Part shown: piece by piece, positions 26,171 through 35,476 of the stretch
Layout of the letters: each line of letters starts with the position of its first letter
Position numbering within the stretch: the stretch's first letter is position 1
DNA from: Synergistota bacterium
GTDB lineage: Bacteria; Synergistota; GBS-1
Direction of reading: 5' to 3'
Assembly: GCA_025060595.1 (NCBI GenBank)
Contig: JANXBX010000006.1
Coordinates: 1-64,000, forward strand
Length of the DNA stretch: 64,000 bases
The notes under the pieces: generated by a model
Seen by the model: only the letters and a program-made list of their open reading frames with translations
Databases searched by the model: none
Told to the model about the DNA's origin: nothing
Program-made: the position numbers and the translations under genes

Positions 26171-27031
26171 ATGAGGAAACCAAGTTGGATAAGAAAAAGC
26201 CTACCTCAGGGAGGTAAGGTAGAATATACAAGAAGAATATTGAGAGGTTGCGGCCTTAACACTGTATGTGAAGAGGCGAAGTGCCCCAACCTAGGAGAAT
26301 GTTTTTCAAGAGGAACCGCAACATTTTTAATTCTTGGTGATATATGCACAAGAAACTGCTCTTTCTGTGCAGTGACAAAGGGAGAACCTTTACCTGTTGA
26401 TGAAAACGAGCCCTTAAGGATAGCTCAAGCAGTTAGAGAGTTTAGGCTAAGATATGTGGTTATAACCTCAGTAACAAGAGATGATTTAGAAGACGGAGGA
26501 GCAGAAGTTTTTGAGAAAACTATAAGAGAAGTTAAAAAGATAGAGAGTGTAAAGGGAATTGAGGTTCTAATCCCAGACTTTAAGGGGGATGAAAAGGCTC
26601 TCGCCAAAGTAGTTAATTCATCTCCAACGGTGATAAATCACAACCTTGAGACAGTTAGAAGACTTTACCCTAAGGTGAGACCTCTAGCTAACTATGAAAG
26701 GTCTCTCACCTTACTGAAAAAAATCAAAGAGATGAATCCTAAGATAATAACAAAGTCCGGAATAATGGTAGGACTCGGTGAAGAGAAAGAAGAGGTAATA
26801 GAGCTGATGAGAGATCTAAGAGAGGTAAATTGCGATATCATAACCTTAGGGCAGTACCTTCAACCCACAAAAGATAACCTTCCCGTCGAAAGATTTGTAA
26901 CCCCAGAGGAATTCAAGGAATATGAAAAAATAGCTTATACTTTAGGATTTAAACTAGCCTTCTCCGCTCCCTTGGTTAGAAGCTCATACAAAGCTGAGGA
27001 GTCGCTAAATCTCCTTAATGAAAAGTGGTAG
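26171..27031 (+). CDS. lipA: Lipoyl synthase
   Basis: Radical SAM enzyme that inserts two sulfurs into octanoyl groups on lipoyl domains. The auxiliary cluster cysteines are Cys33, Cys38 and Cys44 (CEEAKCPNLGEC); the radical SAM motif CTRNCSFC is Cys59, Cys63, Cys66; the C-terminal RSSY that ligates the auxiliary cluster is present. 286 residues, complete. Its 3' end overlaps the antisense FAD oxidoreductase gene by 97 bp, so both C-termini are read from the same DNA. Confidence 0.96.
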   Translation: MRKPSWIRKSLPQGGKVEYTRRILRGCGLNTVCEEAKCPNLGECFSRGTATFLILGDICTRNCSFCAVTKGEPLPVDENEPLRIAQAVREFRLRYVVITSVTRDDLEDGGAEVFEKTIREVKKIESVKGIEVLIPDFKGDEKALAKVVNSSPTVINHNLETVRRLYPKVRPLANYERSLTLLKKIKEMNPKIITKSGIMVGLGEEKEEVIELMRDLREVNCDIITLGQYLQPTKDNLPVERFVTPEEFKEYEKIAYTLGFKLAFSAPLVRSSYKAEESLNLLNEKW

Positions 27032-28131
27032 AGGTCAAAAGAGGCTCTGCCGTAAACCATAAGCTCGCTCACAAGCCTACCTGTCACAGCTGAAAGACAT
27101 ATTCCATCCCCTTCATGGCCACAAGCTAAGACTAAGCCATCAATATCGTCTATTATAGGTAAGCCATCAGGCGTCCAAGGTCTTAAACCCGCAAAGGCCC
27201 TTATAACCCTTAAACCCCTTAAGAAGGGAAAGGCCTCTATCGCGGTTTGAGCTATTCTCTCAAAAGCTGATGAAGTTACCCTTCTATCATAGCCTACAAA
27301 TTCCCTTGTAGCCCCTATAAGAAAGCTACCATGATGGGTTTGCTCCAAGGCCAAACCCTCTTTCCCTCCAGTGTCCACACCATATTTAGCAACGATATAT
27401 CTACTTGAGAGGATGGTGTGATTTATGGCTCTCTCAACTGGTTCAGTAACAAGAATTTGTCCTCTCCTAGGCTTTATAGGTATCTTTACTCCCAAGGTAA
27501 CAGGAATTAAAGGAGACCATGCCCCAGCAGATAAAACCACCCTTTCGGACTCGTAACTCCCAATAGAGGTTGTAACTTTAAAACCATCTGAGGCTCTTCT
27601 TTCAATTCTTAAAACTTCCTCTCTCTTTAATTCCGCTCCTCTTAAGCAGGCACCCTCAAAGAAAGCATAAGTTAGGTAAATAGGATTGGCCTGACCGTTC
27701 TGAGGGGACCTAACCGCTCCCACAATCTTCGGAGACAACAAGGGTTCAAACCTACGAGCTTCCTTAGCATTTAGGAAATCTATCTCAAGATCGGTGGTTC
27801 TCTTTTGCTCGCTCACGAATTTCTCCATAAACGGGACATAACCTTGGTCCTCTATTATCACCATACCTGGTATCTCCCGAAACTCTATATCCAAGGGAAG
27901 CTCCCTTGACAAGCCCTTAAGCATGGAAAGGCTTTCCAAAGCAAGCTCAAGGTGTATTCCTCCCTTTTTCGATAGAACCGATAATATACCATCACAGGAA
28001 CCTGATGCTCCTCCCGCTATACCGCTTTTCTCGATTATAAGTAATCTACATCTCTTTAAAAGGGAGAGATGATATGCAATAGAGCAGCCTATAACACCAC
28101 CACCAACTATAATTACGTCATAAACGCCCAT
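26935..28131 (-). CDS. FAD-dependent amine/D-amino-acid oxidoreductase (DAO family)
   Basis: 398 residues. The N-terminal Rossmann motif YDVIIVGGGVIGCSIAYHLS binds FAD, GIAGGASGSCDG is the DAO-family loop, and FAGLRPWTPDGLPIIDDI and CGHEGDGICLS are the C-terminal FAD signatures. Relatives are glycine/sarcosine/D-amino-acid oxidases and dehydrogenases; in an anaerobe electrons more likely pass to a carrier than to oxygen. Last gene of the B12-mutase operon, so it may oxidise the substrate or a product of that pathway. The end overlaps lipA antisense, and the start overlaps the P-loop gene by 19 bp. Confidence 0.85.
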   Translation of the reverse strand: MGVYDVIIVGGGVIGCSIAYHLSLLKRCRLLIIEKSGIAGGASGSCDGILSVLSKKGGIHLELALESLSMLKGLSRELPLDIEFREIPGMVIIEDQGYVPFMEKFVSEQKRTTDLEIDFLNAKEARRFEPLLSPKIVGAVRSPQNGQANPIYLTYAFFEGACLRGAELKREEVLRIERRASDGFKVTTSIGSYESERVVLSAGAWSPLIPVTLGVKIPIKPRRGQILVTEPVERAINHTILSSRYIVAKYGVDTGGKEGLALEQTHHGSFLIGATREFVGYDRRVTSSAFERIAQTAIEAFPFLRGLRVIRAFAGLRPWTPDGLPIIDDIDGLVLACGHEGDGICLSAVTGRLVSELMVYGRASFDLYHFSLRRFSDSSALYELLTKGAEKASLNPKV

Positions 28132-29021
28132 TTCCCAATCACCTTCGATTCCAGAATTTTAAAAAGCTCGTCCTCCTCCCTTAACACATCTATACAAGGA
28201 ACATGAACTTCCTCAATCAAAAGCTTTTTAAGAGAACCTAAATCAACCATAGCAAGCCTGAAACCCTCAACCCTTTTTTCAGGATAGTATGGATTTAGAG
28301 TAACGCAAAGTAACTCAGGCCTTCTTAATACAAATATCTTAACCTTGTTGAGCAATTCAAATAAGGTCTCGTAATCGCTTACTAGAAGCAGATGAAACGG
28401 GGATTCCACAACTATCTCCCTCTCTTTATACTTCTCTAAAAGCTTAAGCTCTATGGGGCCAGAAAGAAAGACCCTATCCTCAGCCTCTCCCTTAGGAAGA
28501 GCTAAGGCTTTACAAATAGCCTTAGCCTCTAATAGGAGCTCCTTAAGATCCCTGCTACGCGATGCTCCCGTAGCTAAGATAATATAATCAACATGTTGAA
28601 AGGGAACCATGCGATTTATAGCACCATCAACTAAGAGAAATTTAGGGTCATAGCTCTTTAAGACATCTTTAACCTCAAGTAAGGCATCGCTACTATTCGG
28701 CCCTACCAAGGGGACCCTGCCCGAGCTTTTAACTCTATATATCCCTAAGGGACCAAAGGTGGTTTCGATCCTCGTTTCACTTAAAAGAACAAGCTTAGCG
28801 GTGGAACGCCATACTACTTCCTTACTAGTCACCACTAGGATCCCCTCATCTACAACCACCTTAGGCTTAGGAAGACCCGTTATATGATCTAAATCCTCAC
28901 CATCGAAACCTATGCTAGTTACGGCTATACTACCGAAGCCCCATAAGCACCTTAATACTGCATTTAAGACTGTGGTTTTCCCAGTATTTTTAGCGGTGCC
29001 AAACACCCCTAAACTAAGCAT
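28113..29021 (-). CDS. P-loop protein resembling aminomutase reactivase subunit KamB
   Basis: 302 residues starting with a Walker A motif GTAKNTGKTT (about residues 7-16). The pattern SIGFDGEDLDHITGLPKPKV, then VDEGILVVTS, RVPLVGPNSSD and LLVDGAINR followed by ILATGAS resembles, from memory, the KamB subunit that with KamC reactivates lysine 5,6-aminomutase. No KamC (MutS-like ATPase) is present here. It overlaps the mutase gene by 13 bp, which supports service to that enzyme. The family assignment needs a profile search. Confidence 0.6.
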   Translation of the reverse strand: MLSLGVFGTAKNTGKTTVLNAVLRCLWGFGSIAVTSIGFDGEDLDHITGLPKPKVVVDEGILVVTSKEVVWRSTAKLVLLSETRIETTFGPLGIYRVKSSGRVPLVGPNSSDALLEVKDVLKSYDPKFLLVDGAINRMVPFQHVDYIILATGASRSRDLKELLLEAKAICKALALPKGEAEDRVFLSGPIELKLLEKYKEREIVVESPFHLLLVSDYETLFELLNKVKIFVLRRPELLCVTLNPYYPEKRVEGFRLAMVDLGSLKKLLIEEVHVPCIDVLREEDELFKILESKVIGKWAFMT

Positions 29022-30793
29022 CGTGAAACTGAGCCCCTTCCCACCCTACCAGGGTTGGCTCCTTCTTCTCTTGTCCCCAAAAGGCCCTCGTAAAGAGAAG
29101 AAAGAAAATCCCCCCTTCTTGCTATCTCTTCCAAAGTCTTCAAGATTCCCTCTTTAATGGCCTCCTTGAAGCTTTTAGCCCTACAAGTAGGCTCAAACTT
29201 GACCTCTCCCAAGAATCTAAAAGCCTCCTTAAGGGCTCTTAAAGTATCTATCCTTGAGCTTGAAGTTATCGCTCCCCTTGAATAAGCCTCATCAGTTGAA
29301 GCTATGGTTATAGCATCAAGGTTAAGCGATTTGGCTAACCCAGCATGAAGCGCAGTAGTTAAAGCTGACTGGACCCTTTCTTCAGTATGAGTCATAAACC
29401 CAATAGGTTCACCAGCCCATATGGGAGCATCTATTATCTCCCTTAAGGCCCAAATTTTGGCCACATTATAGTCCACGTAATTATCTTCCATATAGCCACT
29501 TATCATAACATCAGGAGAGTAACAGAAAAGAGGCTTTAAAATTGGCCTAGCCCCAAGCTTAAGACCAAGGTAAGCTACAACAAGCATGCCAGCGAAAGCT
29601 TTATAGGCTGGAACACCTCCAAGCTCTTCATTAGTAGGGATATCAAAGGGAAGATTAAATCTTGCCGCAAGCCTTATAGCATAAACCCCATCTACAAGAA
29701 GCCTCTCGGGATCGGTTCCCCCATTTAAAGAACCGTAAACCATGTTGATCTTGGTTAGATCAGCTCCCACATAAGCCGCAAGAAGAACCGTCTCTGGCGT
29801 ATTCAATCCCCTATGAGCCCTAACGCTCCACAAGGTTGATTCCCCCAGGAGAGACTTAATAAGCTTTAGGTTCTCAAGGGTCACTATCGTACCATCTTCC
29901 TCATGAGACAGGACTCCCTCCAGTAAACCCTCTACCCTCGCTCCCCAAGAGGGATCAAAGTGAAGAAAGCCGTCAGCCCCCCACGCCTCACAAACCTTTA
30001 TATGCATACCATCCATAAAGGGACATCCAGTTCCATACTGAACAAAGACCAAGGGCTTACTCATCGATGCCAGCGAAGATCCCACCGGAACAGTTAGCCC
30101 ATCTATAAAACGCTTAAATTTGCTTACCTCCTCTGTTCCCACCAGTCTAACCTTCTTGGGGATCTCTCCTCTGGTATAAAAGCTTTTTACAGGCTCCTCA
30201 CAGAGATCTATATAATCCTTAAGCGCATCCGTACCCGAGAGCATCCTTTCCCTAACTTTTGCCCTTTCCACCCCAGGAGAGCATTTACCAGAGGCCCACT
30301 CAATGATCTGAGCCGCTATATCCTCCAAAGGCTTAAAAAAGGCTTCATCAAGAAGCCTATAGCTATAACCCTCAGTTATGTCTCTCTTCTTTCTCTCATT
30401 CTCACAGATCCTTCTCTTCACAGGTCTACCTTCCACATAGGCTATAACCTCTTCCCATTCCGTCCCCTCACCGAAACCGGCATCATACCCAAGCTCGGCA
30501 GCGAGCTCTTTGGTTATAGCTTTACCGCCAACTATAACTTTACACCCTTTTCTCAATCCAGCAGCATCGAGAAGATCTATGAACCTCCCTAAGACCTCAG
30601 CCGCACCATATCCAACAGTTCTACTCACCATTATCACAGAAGGCTTCTCAAGCCTACATATTTCTACTACCTCTTCCACTTTCATGTCAGGCGGAAGCAA
30701 GACAACCTCATGCCCATTCTTCAAAAGCTCTCTCCTAAGCATCTTTAAAGCTACATCATGAACCGGATCAAGGGGAACCATCAAAATCCTCAT
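29009..30793 (-). CDS. Cobalamin-binding mutase-like protein (aminomutase/glutamate-mutase-like), substrate unknown
   Basis: 594 residues. The N-terminal ~125 form a B12-binding Rossmann domain: cobalamin loop LDPVHDVALKML (Asp9, His12), VIMVSRTVGYG (Ser57) and VIVGGKAI (Gly89-Gly90), with the loop spacing differing from DxHxxG. After a linker (about 125-205) comes a large domain with VGSSLASMSKPLVFVQYGTG, YGSLNGGTDPERLLVDG, NEELGGVPAY and AGEPIGFMTHTEERVQSA, which looks like a TIM-barrel substrate domain of carbon-skeleton or amino mutases. Lysine and ornithine aminomutases have B12 at the C-terminus or in another subunit, so domain order is reversed. It overlaps the 76-residue gene by 4 bp. 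I cannot name the reaction. Confidence 0.65.
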   Translation of the reverse strand: MRILMVPLDPVHDVALKMLRRELLKNGHEVVLLPPDMKVEEVVEICRLEKPSVIMVSRTVGYGAAEVLGRFIDLLDAAGLRKGCKVIVGGKAITKELAAELGYDAGFGEGTEWEEVIAYVEGRPVKRRICENERKKRDITEGYSYRLLDEAFFKPLEDIAAQIIEWASGKCSPGVERAKVRERMLSGTDALKDYIDLCEEPVKSFYTRGEIPKKVRLVGTEEVSKFKRFIDGLTVPVGSSLASMSKPLVFVQYGTGCPFMDGMHIKVCEAWGADGFLHFDPSWGARVEGLLEGVLSHEEDGTIVTLENLKLIKSLLGESTLWSVRAHRGLNTPETVLLAAYVGADLTKINMVYGSLNGGTDPERLLVDGVYAIRLAARFNLPFDIPTNEELGGVPAYKAFAGMLVVAYLGLKLGARPILKPLFCYSPDVMISGYMEDNYVDYNVAKIWALREIIDAPIWAGEPIGFMTHTEERVQSALTTALHAGLAKSLNLDAITIASTDEAYSRGAITSSSRIDTLRALKEAFRFLGEVKFEPTCRAKSFKEAIKEGILKTLEEIARRGDFLSSLYEGLLGTREEGANPGRVGRGSVSRCLV

Positions 30794-31020
30794 TCAACCT
30801 CATCCTTTAAAAGCCATGAGTATTTATCTCCAGGCCTATAAATATAAGCACGAAGCCTTACCCTCGCGACAAAACCCTCATGCTCTACAAAAACTATATC
30901 AGCATCCTTAAATCCGAGAGAGCCTAAAAGGTCAATCCCTATCTTTTTTGCTTCCTCCTCGCTCTTTGCAAAAACCGTAGTTTCGATATCAAGCGCATCC
31001 ATCAATCTATCGACCATCAA
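30790..31020 (-). CDS. Small protein, possible split dimerisation subunit of the mutase
   Basis: 76 residues, no signal or membrane segment. SEEEAKKIGIDLLGSLGFKD then VEHEGFVARVRLRAYI suggests a helix followed by beta strands, similar in style to the small linker/dimerisation domain found before the B12 domain in lysine and ornithine aminomutases. That likeness is by eye only. The ATGA overlap with the mutase gene argues that it is a subunit made in equal amount. Confidence 0.5.
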   Translation of the reverse strand: MMVDRLMDALDIETTVFAKSEEEAKKIGIDLLGSLGFKDADIVFVEHEGFVARVRLRAYIYRPGDKYSWLLKDEVE

Positions 31021-31048
31021 AACCCATCACCCCCCACCCTATAGAAAC

Positions 31049-32944
31049 CTAAACCGTCTTGGAAACCCCCCTCTTCAAAATAGCTCGATTAAAGATGAAA
31101 TAGCCTAATCCTATAATAGCTATAAGAGAGGCTATAGTTCCCCGGGGAAAACCTGGAACAGTGGAGAAAAGAACGAGCATAGCCAAAATCCCAAAGGATA
31201 AAGCTCTTTCAAGAATAGTTAATCTCTTCCTGAAGTAACCAGCTATCCCTATAGAGATAACCAAAGATATAGCAGTCATAAGAACAATAACCGTAGCAAT
31301 TTCAGTGAGAGAACCTCTCAAGAGTAAAGCATCATTGTAAACGAAGATATATCCAACAAGATAACCTGTAATAGCAAGCTTCCAGCTAACAAAACCCACC
31401 TTAATAGGGTCTGTCCCAGCAATCGATGCAGCACAGTAAGAAGCTACACACACAGGCGGTGTAACCTCAGAAAGCTTAGCAAAATACAAAGCAAACATAT
31501 GTGACTTAAGAGGATCTATACCCATCTTAAGTAAGGCTGGTCCCGCTATCGTAACAGCTATAACATAGGCGGGTGTAGTCGGAAGGCCCATACCAAGTAT
31601 GAGACAAACCACCATAACCAAGATTAAAGCTAAAAGAAGGTTCCCACCGGAGAGAGTCGCTACCACCGAAGCTAAACCTAATCCGAGGCCAGTATGAGTT
31701 AATATGCTAATTACCATACCAGCTCCAGCGCAGGCTAAAGCAACTATTATCATATTCTCAGCTCCATGCTCTAACGAGCGAACAAACTTTTTAGGCGTCA
31801 TAAAGGTATCTCTCTTTAAAAAGCTTATAGCTATAGATATCCATATGGAATAATAAGCGGCCATAAATGGAGAATATCCCTTAATTAAAAAGTAAACTAA
31901 TCCGATGGCTGGTGCAATTAAGTATGTATCGCGAGCGAGCTCCCGCCACGTGGGAAGCTCCTCCTTCGGCATACCTTTAAGGTTATCCCTTAATGCCACA
32001 TAGTGAACGGTAAAACCTAAAGCAACGTAATAAAATATCGCTCCAAGCAAAGCTGCAGCGCATATCTTTATATAAGGAATATTAGTAAGCTCAGACATAA
32101 CAAAAGCAGCGGCCCCCATCACAGGTGGCATAAATATGCCTCCCGTTGAGGCCACAGCTTCAACAGCACCAGCAAACTCAGGCTTGTATCCAAGCTTCTT
32201 CATCATAGGTATGGTGAAGCTTCCCGTAGCGTAAACGTTACTTGCCGCCACCCCGCTTATGGAACCAAAGAGCCCGCTCGCTAAAACAGCTATCTTAGCT
32301 GGTCCACCAGGCCCCATCCCCGCTATTCTAGCAGCTATCTTAGTAAGGTAATCTCCCACCTTTGTTGACTCCAAGAAAGAGCCAAAGATGACAAACAAAG
32401 CTACAACCGTGGCGGAAATACCTGTTATCGTACCATAAATCCCGCTATCGGTTATTAAATAAAACATCTCAACAAACTTCCCCAAGGATAAAGGCTTAGA
32501 GTGAAAAACCCCTGGAAGATAGGGAGCTACATAAAGATATCCTATTAAAATCAGCAAAAGCATGGCCATAGCCGGAACAACCGCTCGCCTTATAGCCTCC
32601 AAAAGAAGCGCTATGTTGAGTAGCCCTAAAATAATCTGCAATGGAGTAACAGGATCAACAAACTCAAATCTGGTATTTAAGGCATCGTTAAAGATTATGA
32701 GATAAATAGGTGGTAAAAGAGAAAGGCCTGCAAGAAAGGCATCAGAGAGGGTAAACTTATCTCTGGGAGATCTTTTAGTCGCCGGATAAAGAAGAAAAGC
32801 TAAAGGCAAAAGCAAAAGAAGATGAACTCCTCTCTGATATCTTGGTTGTAAAACCCCTGTAGTAGCAGTATAAAGATGAAAAAGGGCGGTGGCAACAAGC
32901 CACGCGCCCACTAAATATCTTTGCCATCCCGATAGATTCCTCAC
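31049..32944 (-). CDS. TAXI-type TRAP transporter, fused DctQ-DctM permease
   Basis: 631 residues with about 16-18 hydrophobic segments: a DctQ-like N-terminal part (1-130) and a DctM-like part. GSISGVAASNVYATGSFTIP, PPVMGAAAFVMSELTNIPY and LGMGLPTTPAYVIAVTIAGP are typical of the 4TM/12TM fusions that work with TAXI receptors. The start is GTG at 32942-32944. It lies next to its receptor and inside the mutase operon, so it should import that pathway's substrate. Confidence 0.92.
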   Translation of the reverse strand: MRNLSGWQRYLVGAWLVATALFHLYTATTGVLQPRYQRGVHLLLLLPLAFLLYPATKRSPRDKFTLSDAFLAGLSLLPPIYLIIFNDALNTRFEFVDPVTPLQIILGLLNIALLLEAIRRAVVPAMAMLLLILIGYLYVAPYLPGVFHSKPLSLGKFVEMFYLITDSGIYGTITGISATVVALFVIFGSFLESTKVGDYLTKIAARIAGMGPGGPAKIAVLASGLFGSISGVAASNVYATGSFTIPMMKKLGYKPEFAGAVEAVASTGGIFMPPVMGAAAFVMSELTNIPYIKICAAALLGAIFYYVALGFTVHYVALRDNLKGMPKEELPTWRELARDTYLIAPAIGLVYFLIKGYSPFMAAYYSIWISIAISFLKRDTFMTPKKFVRSLEHGAENMIIVALACAGAGMVISILTHTGLGLGLASVVATLSGGNLLLALILVMVVCLILGMGLPTTPAYVIAVTIAGPALLKMGIDPLKSHMFALYFAKLSEVTPPVCVASYCAASIAGTDPIKVGFVSWKLAITGYLVGYIFVYNDALLLRGSLTEIATVIVLMTAISLVISIGIAGYFRKRLTILERALSFGILAMLVLFSTVPGFPRGTIASLIAIIGLGYFIFNRAILKRGVSKTV

Positions 32945-32958
32945 AGAAGTACATCCTC

Positions 32959-33972
32959 CTATTTCATGTAACCCTTTTCCTTATAGTACTTCTCTGCTCC
33001 AGGATGAAGAGGAACAGCTATGTTTTTCCAACCAACCTTGGGATCGAAGGTCTTATTAGCAGGATGAGCCGCATGAACCTCTTGAATATTCTCACAAAGG
33101 ATCTTCGTAATAGCGTATACCACCTCATCAGGAACATCAGCCCTGACTAAAAGCTCTCCAGCGGTAGCTACAGTGGGAACATCCTTGTCCTGCCCCTTAT
33201 AGGTTCCAGCAGGTATAACGCAAAGTCCAGTCTCACGAGGAACGGTACCAAGCTCCTTGCTTATAGCATCAATGCACTCATCGGAAACAGCTAAAAGGAC
33301 AGAATCACGAGAGACAAACATCTCAGTGACAGCTGCGGCAGGCAAAGAAAGATGAGTTATAACAAAGTCTACATGACGATCCTTATAGTTACTTACCATA
33401 TCAGCATAAACGGCATGGAAGTAATCTCCTCCAGCCTTTTTGATATCCTCAAGGGTTATCCCATAGAAAGCGAAGATCCTCTCAACAATAGGGAGATCAG
33501 ATGTCCCTTTCATAGGGACGGCAACCCTTACAGGCTTTCCAGCCTTTATCATGTCCACAAGCTCCTTAACCGTCTTTATACCCTTATCAGCCGCAGCCAC
33601 AAAGTGAATGTGATAGTAACCAAAGTATCCGCCTATAGCTCTTATTTTAGAACAGGGTTCCTTATAAAGAGGTTGAAGCCCTTGATAAGCCATCTTATCC
33701 ACGAAGGTTATACCCCATCCAAGGTCAGCTTCACCTGATGAAACCCTCATCGGATTAACTACTCCTCCACCAGGGACAACTTTGATAGTTATCTTGGGCT
33801 CCTTTTGATTAATCAAAGAAGCCAAAGCACCTGCCTGAGTATACCAACCTCCTCCGACTCCACCAGCTACCCACGTTAAGGTAACGGGCTTAAGCTCCTG
33901 AGCTAAGGCAAGTCCACCGAAACACAAGGAAAGCATCAATGCCACAATACCGAAAACCTTACCTCTTATCAT
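32959..33972 (-). CDS. TAXI-family TRAP solute-binding protein
   Basis: Periplasmic receptor of about 337 residues with a signal peptide (VFGIVALMLSLCFGGLALA). Mature start VTLTWVAGGVGGGWYTQAGAL has the TAXI glycine-rich ligand loop, followed by VVPGGGVVNPMRVSSGEADLGWG. The ATG at 33972 follows GGGGAGGTG; an upstream in-frame ATG would overlap that site. TAXI receptors of known specificity bind glutamate-like or other carboxylates; ligand here unknown. Confidence 0.9.
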   Translation of the reverse strand: MIRGKVFGIVALMLSLCFGGLALAQELKPVTLTWVAGGVGGGWYTQAGALASLINQKEPKITIKVVPGGGVVNPMRVSSGEADLGWGITFVDKMAYQGLQPLYKEPCSKIRAIGGYFGYYHIHFVAAADKGIKTVKELVDMIKAGKPVRVAVPMKGTSDLPIVERIFAFYGITLEDIKKAGGDYFHAVYADMVSNYKDRHVDFVITHLSLPAAAVTEMFVSRDSVLLAVSDECIDAISKELGTVPRETGLCVIPAGTYKGQDKDVPTVATAGELLVRADVPDEVVYAITKILCENIQEVHAAHPANKTFDPKVGWKNIAVPLHPGAEKYYKEKGYMK

Positions 33973-34009
33973 GTATCTACACCTCCCCATTAGAGTATTA
34001 CTTCTAAGC

Positions 34010-35476
34010 TTATATCAATTTAGCGTATTTTGCAACTATCTCTATAAGCTTGACCAAACCCCTTATCGCAAGCCTCATTCTGTCTTCAATAAGATTTCCA
34101 TCTTCATCCGTAGTGCCAAGGCCAGGAGAGATAAAGATATTCGCATCATAGGCTATAGTTGGAATTATACCCATTTGAGAAAGACCGCTCTGAAGAATGT
34201 TAGTACCAGAATACATATCCTCTATAGAGAATATGGGAAGGCCGATACCATCAACCCAAGTTTTATCATAATTTATCTCCACGGCTCCGGAGTTATAGCT
34301 TTTAGCAAACTTAAACTCCCTCTTAAGTCCTGGATGGATATTCTCAAACTCCTCCAAAGTTATCTCATAAAGCCTATCAACCATGCTTGTGACCCTTCTA
34401 GGATCCTCAAGAAGATCTTTTAACGCCGCTATCAAACCTACAAGCGCCTCCTTGCCAGGATCGAAGGTAACATATGCGGCCTTTCCATAGGAGCCAACTG
34501 TTCCCCATCTATCACCATGAGTCCCTAAAGCCCTCCTTAAGGGAACCATAACCTCCTCACGCCCTATGATAAGCCCAACCGTAGGAGCTCCGCTTGCCTT
34601 ATCCATACTGTAAAGTATCACATCTCCACCTATCTTCCTTATATCAGCACCCACAAAGGGTATTCCCCAAGCATTATCAAGTATATAAGGAACGTTAAAC
34701 TCCCTCGCTAAGGAAGCAATCCCTTTCTGAAGAAGAGGCGTTCCATCCTCGTCTTTGACTCCATAACCATAGCCAGGAGTGTCATAAGCAAGAGAGCTAA
34801 AGCCACCCAAAAGATCTGCGTGCCTTTCAGCTACCATAGATATCACTTCAAGAGATCTCTTAGGATCAACATCGCTCAATAATGGCACAGGATGGTATTT
34901 TATACCGTGAACTTCGTATCTTGCTCCCACAAGGGGAACGTAAATCACATCAAGGTTATCAAGTCTCTTACCATAAAAGCCAAGCTCCCCAGCGGTACAA
35001 CCCCTGTCAGCAAAAAGATCTTTATACTTGGGCGGGAATGGTCTACCATATCCTCCTTGATGATGAAGATGCCTTTCATAAGGAGCTATATAGCGAGATC
35101 TATAGTTGTCTCCTCTACCCTGAAAGGGAGGACTAACCAAAACATCAAAGCATAACCATAACGCAGCCTCACAGGTATTAATGGCTAAAGCATCGTAATC
35201 ATCCCCATAGTACCCTTTTATTATCTCTCTAAGCTCCTCATCATAAACCTTGTTCGAGACTACCTCCCTTGTAGCATCTTCCATGGCCCTAGCTACTTTA
35301 CGAGTTAAAAGACCGTGACAATGCGAGATGGCACCCGTTAGCCCAAATTTGCCCCTTATCTCTCTCGGTATTCCTATCTCATCCGCTACCCTCTTAGCTT
35401 CCTCATATATCTTAGGAATGCTCTCCTGAAGATGCTTATAAAGCTTGAATTTAAACTTAAACTGCTTTTCCCTCAT
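34010..35476 (-). CDS. PLP-dependent fold-type I enzyme of unknown reaction
   Basis: 488 residues. The cofactor region shows YILDNAWGIPFVG (Asp pairing with the pyridine nitrogen) and YSMDKASGAPTVG (likely PLP lysine), the layout of class-V aminotransferase, cysteine desulfurase and SelA-like enzymes. The N-terminal GAISHCHGLLTRKVARAMED and the C-terminal YSGTNILQSGLSQMG, SPGLGTTDEDGN segments are not ones I can place in a named family. Sits second in the operon, overlapping the small unknown gene by about 20 bp. It could racemise, deaminate or cleave the imported amino acid; not decided. Confidence 0.7.
   Translation of the reverse strand: MREKQFKFKFKLYKHLQESIPKIYEEAKRVADEIGIPREIRGKFGLTGAISHCHGLLTRKVARAMEDATREVVSNKVYDEELREIIKGYYGDDYDALAINTCEAALWLCFDVLVSPPFQGRGDNYRSRYIAPYERHLHHQGGYGRPFPPKYKDLFADRGCTAGELGFYGKRLDNLDVIYVPLVGARYEVHGIKYHPVPLLSDVDPKRSLEVISMVAERHADLLGGFSSLAYDTPGYGYGVKDEDGTPLLQKGIASLAREFNVPYILDNAWGIPFVGADIRKIGGDVILYSMDKASGAPTVGLIIGREEVMVPLRRALGTHGDRWGTVGSYGKAAYVTFDPGKEALVGLIAALKDLLEDPRRVTSMVDRLYEITLEEFENIHPGLKREFKFAKSYNSGAVEINYDKTWVDGIGLPIFSIEDMYSGTNILQSGLSQMGIIPTIAYDANIFISPGLGTTDEDGNLIEDRMRLAIRGLVKLIEIVAKYAKLI

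Noticed and set aside
34882-35155. Two plus-strand ORFs opposite the PLP enzyme gene
   Set aside because: They overlap each other in different frames, lie fully antisense to a gene with clear cofactor motifs, and have no family features.
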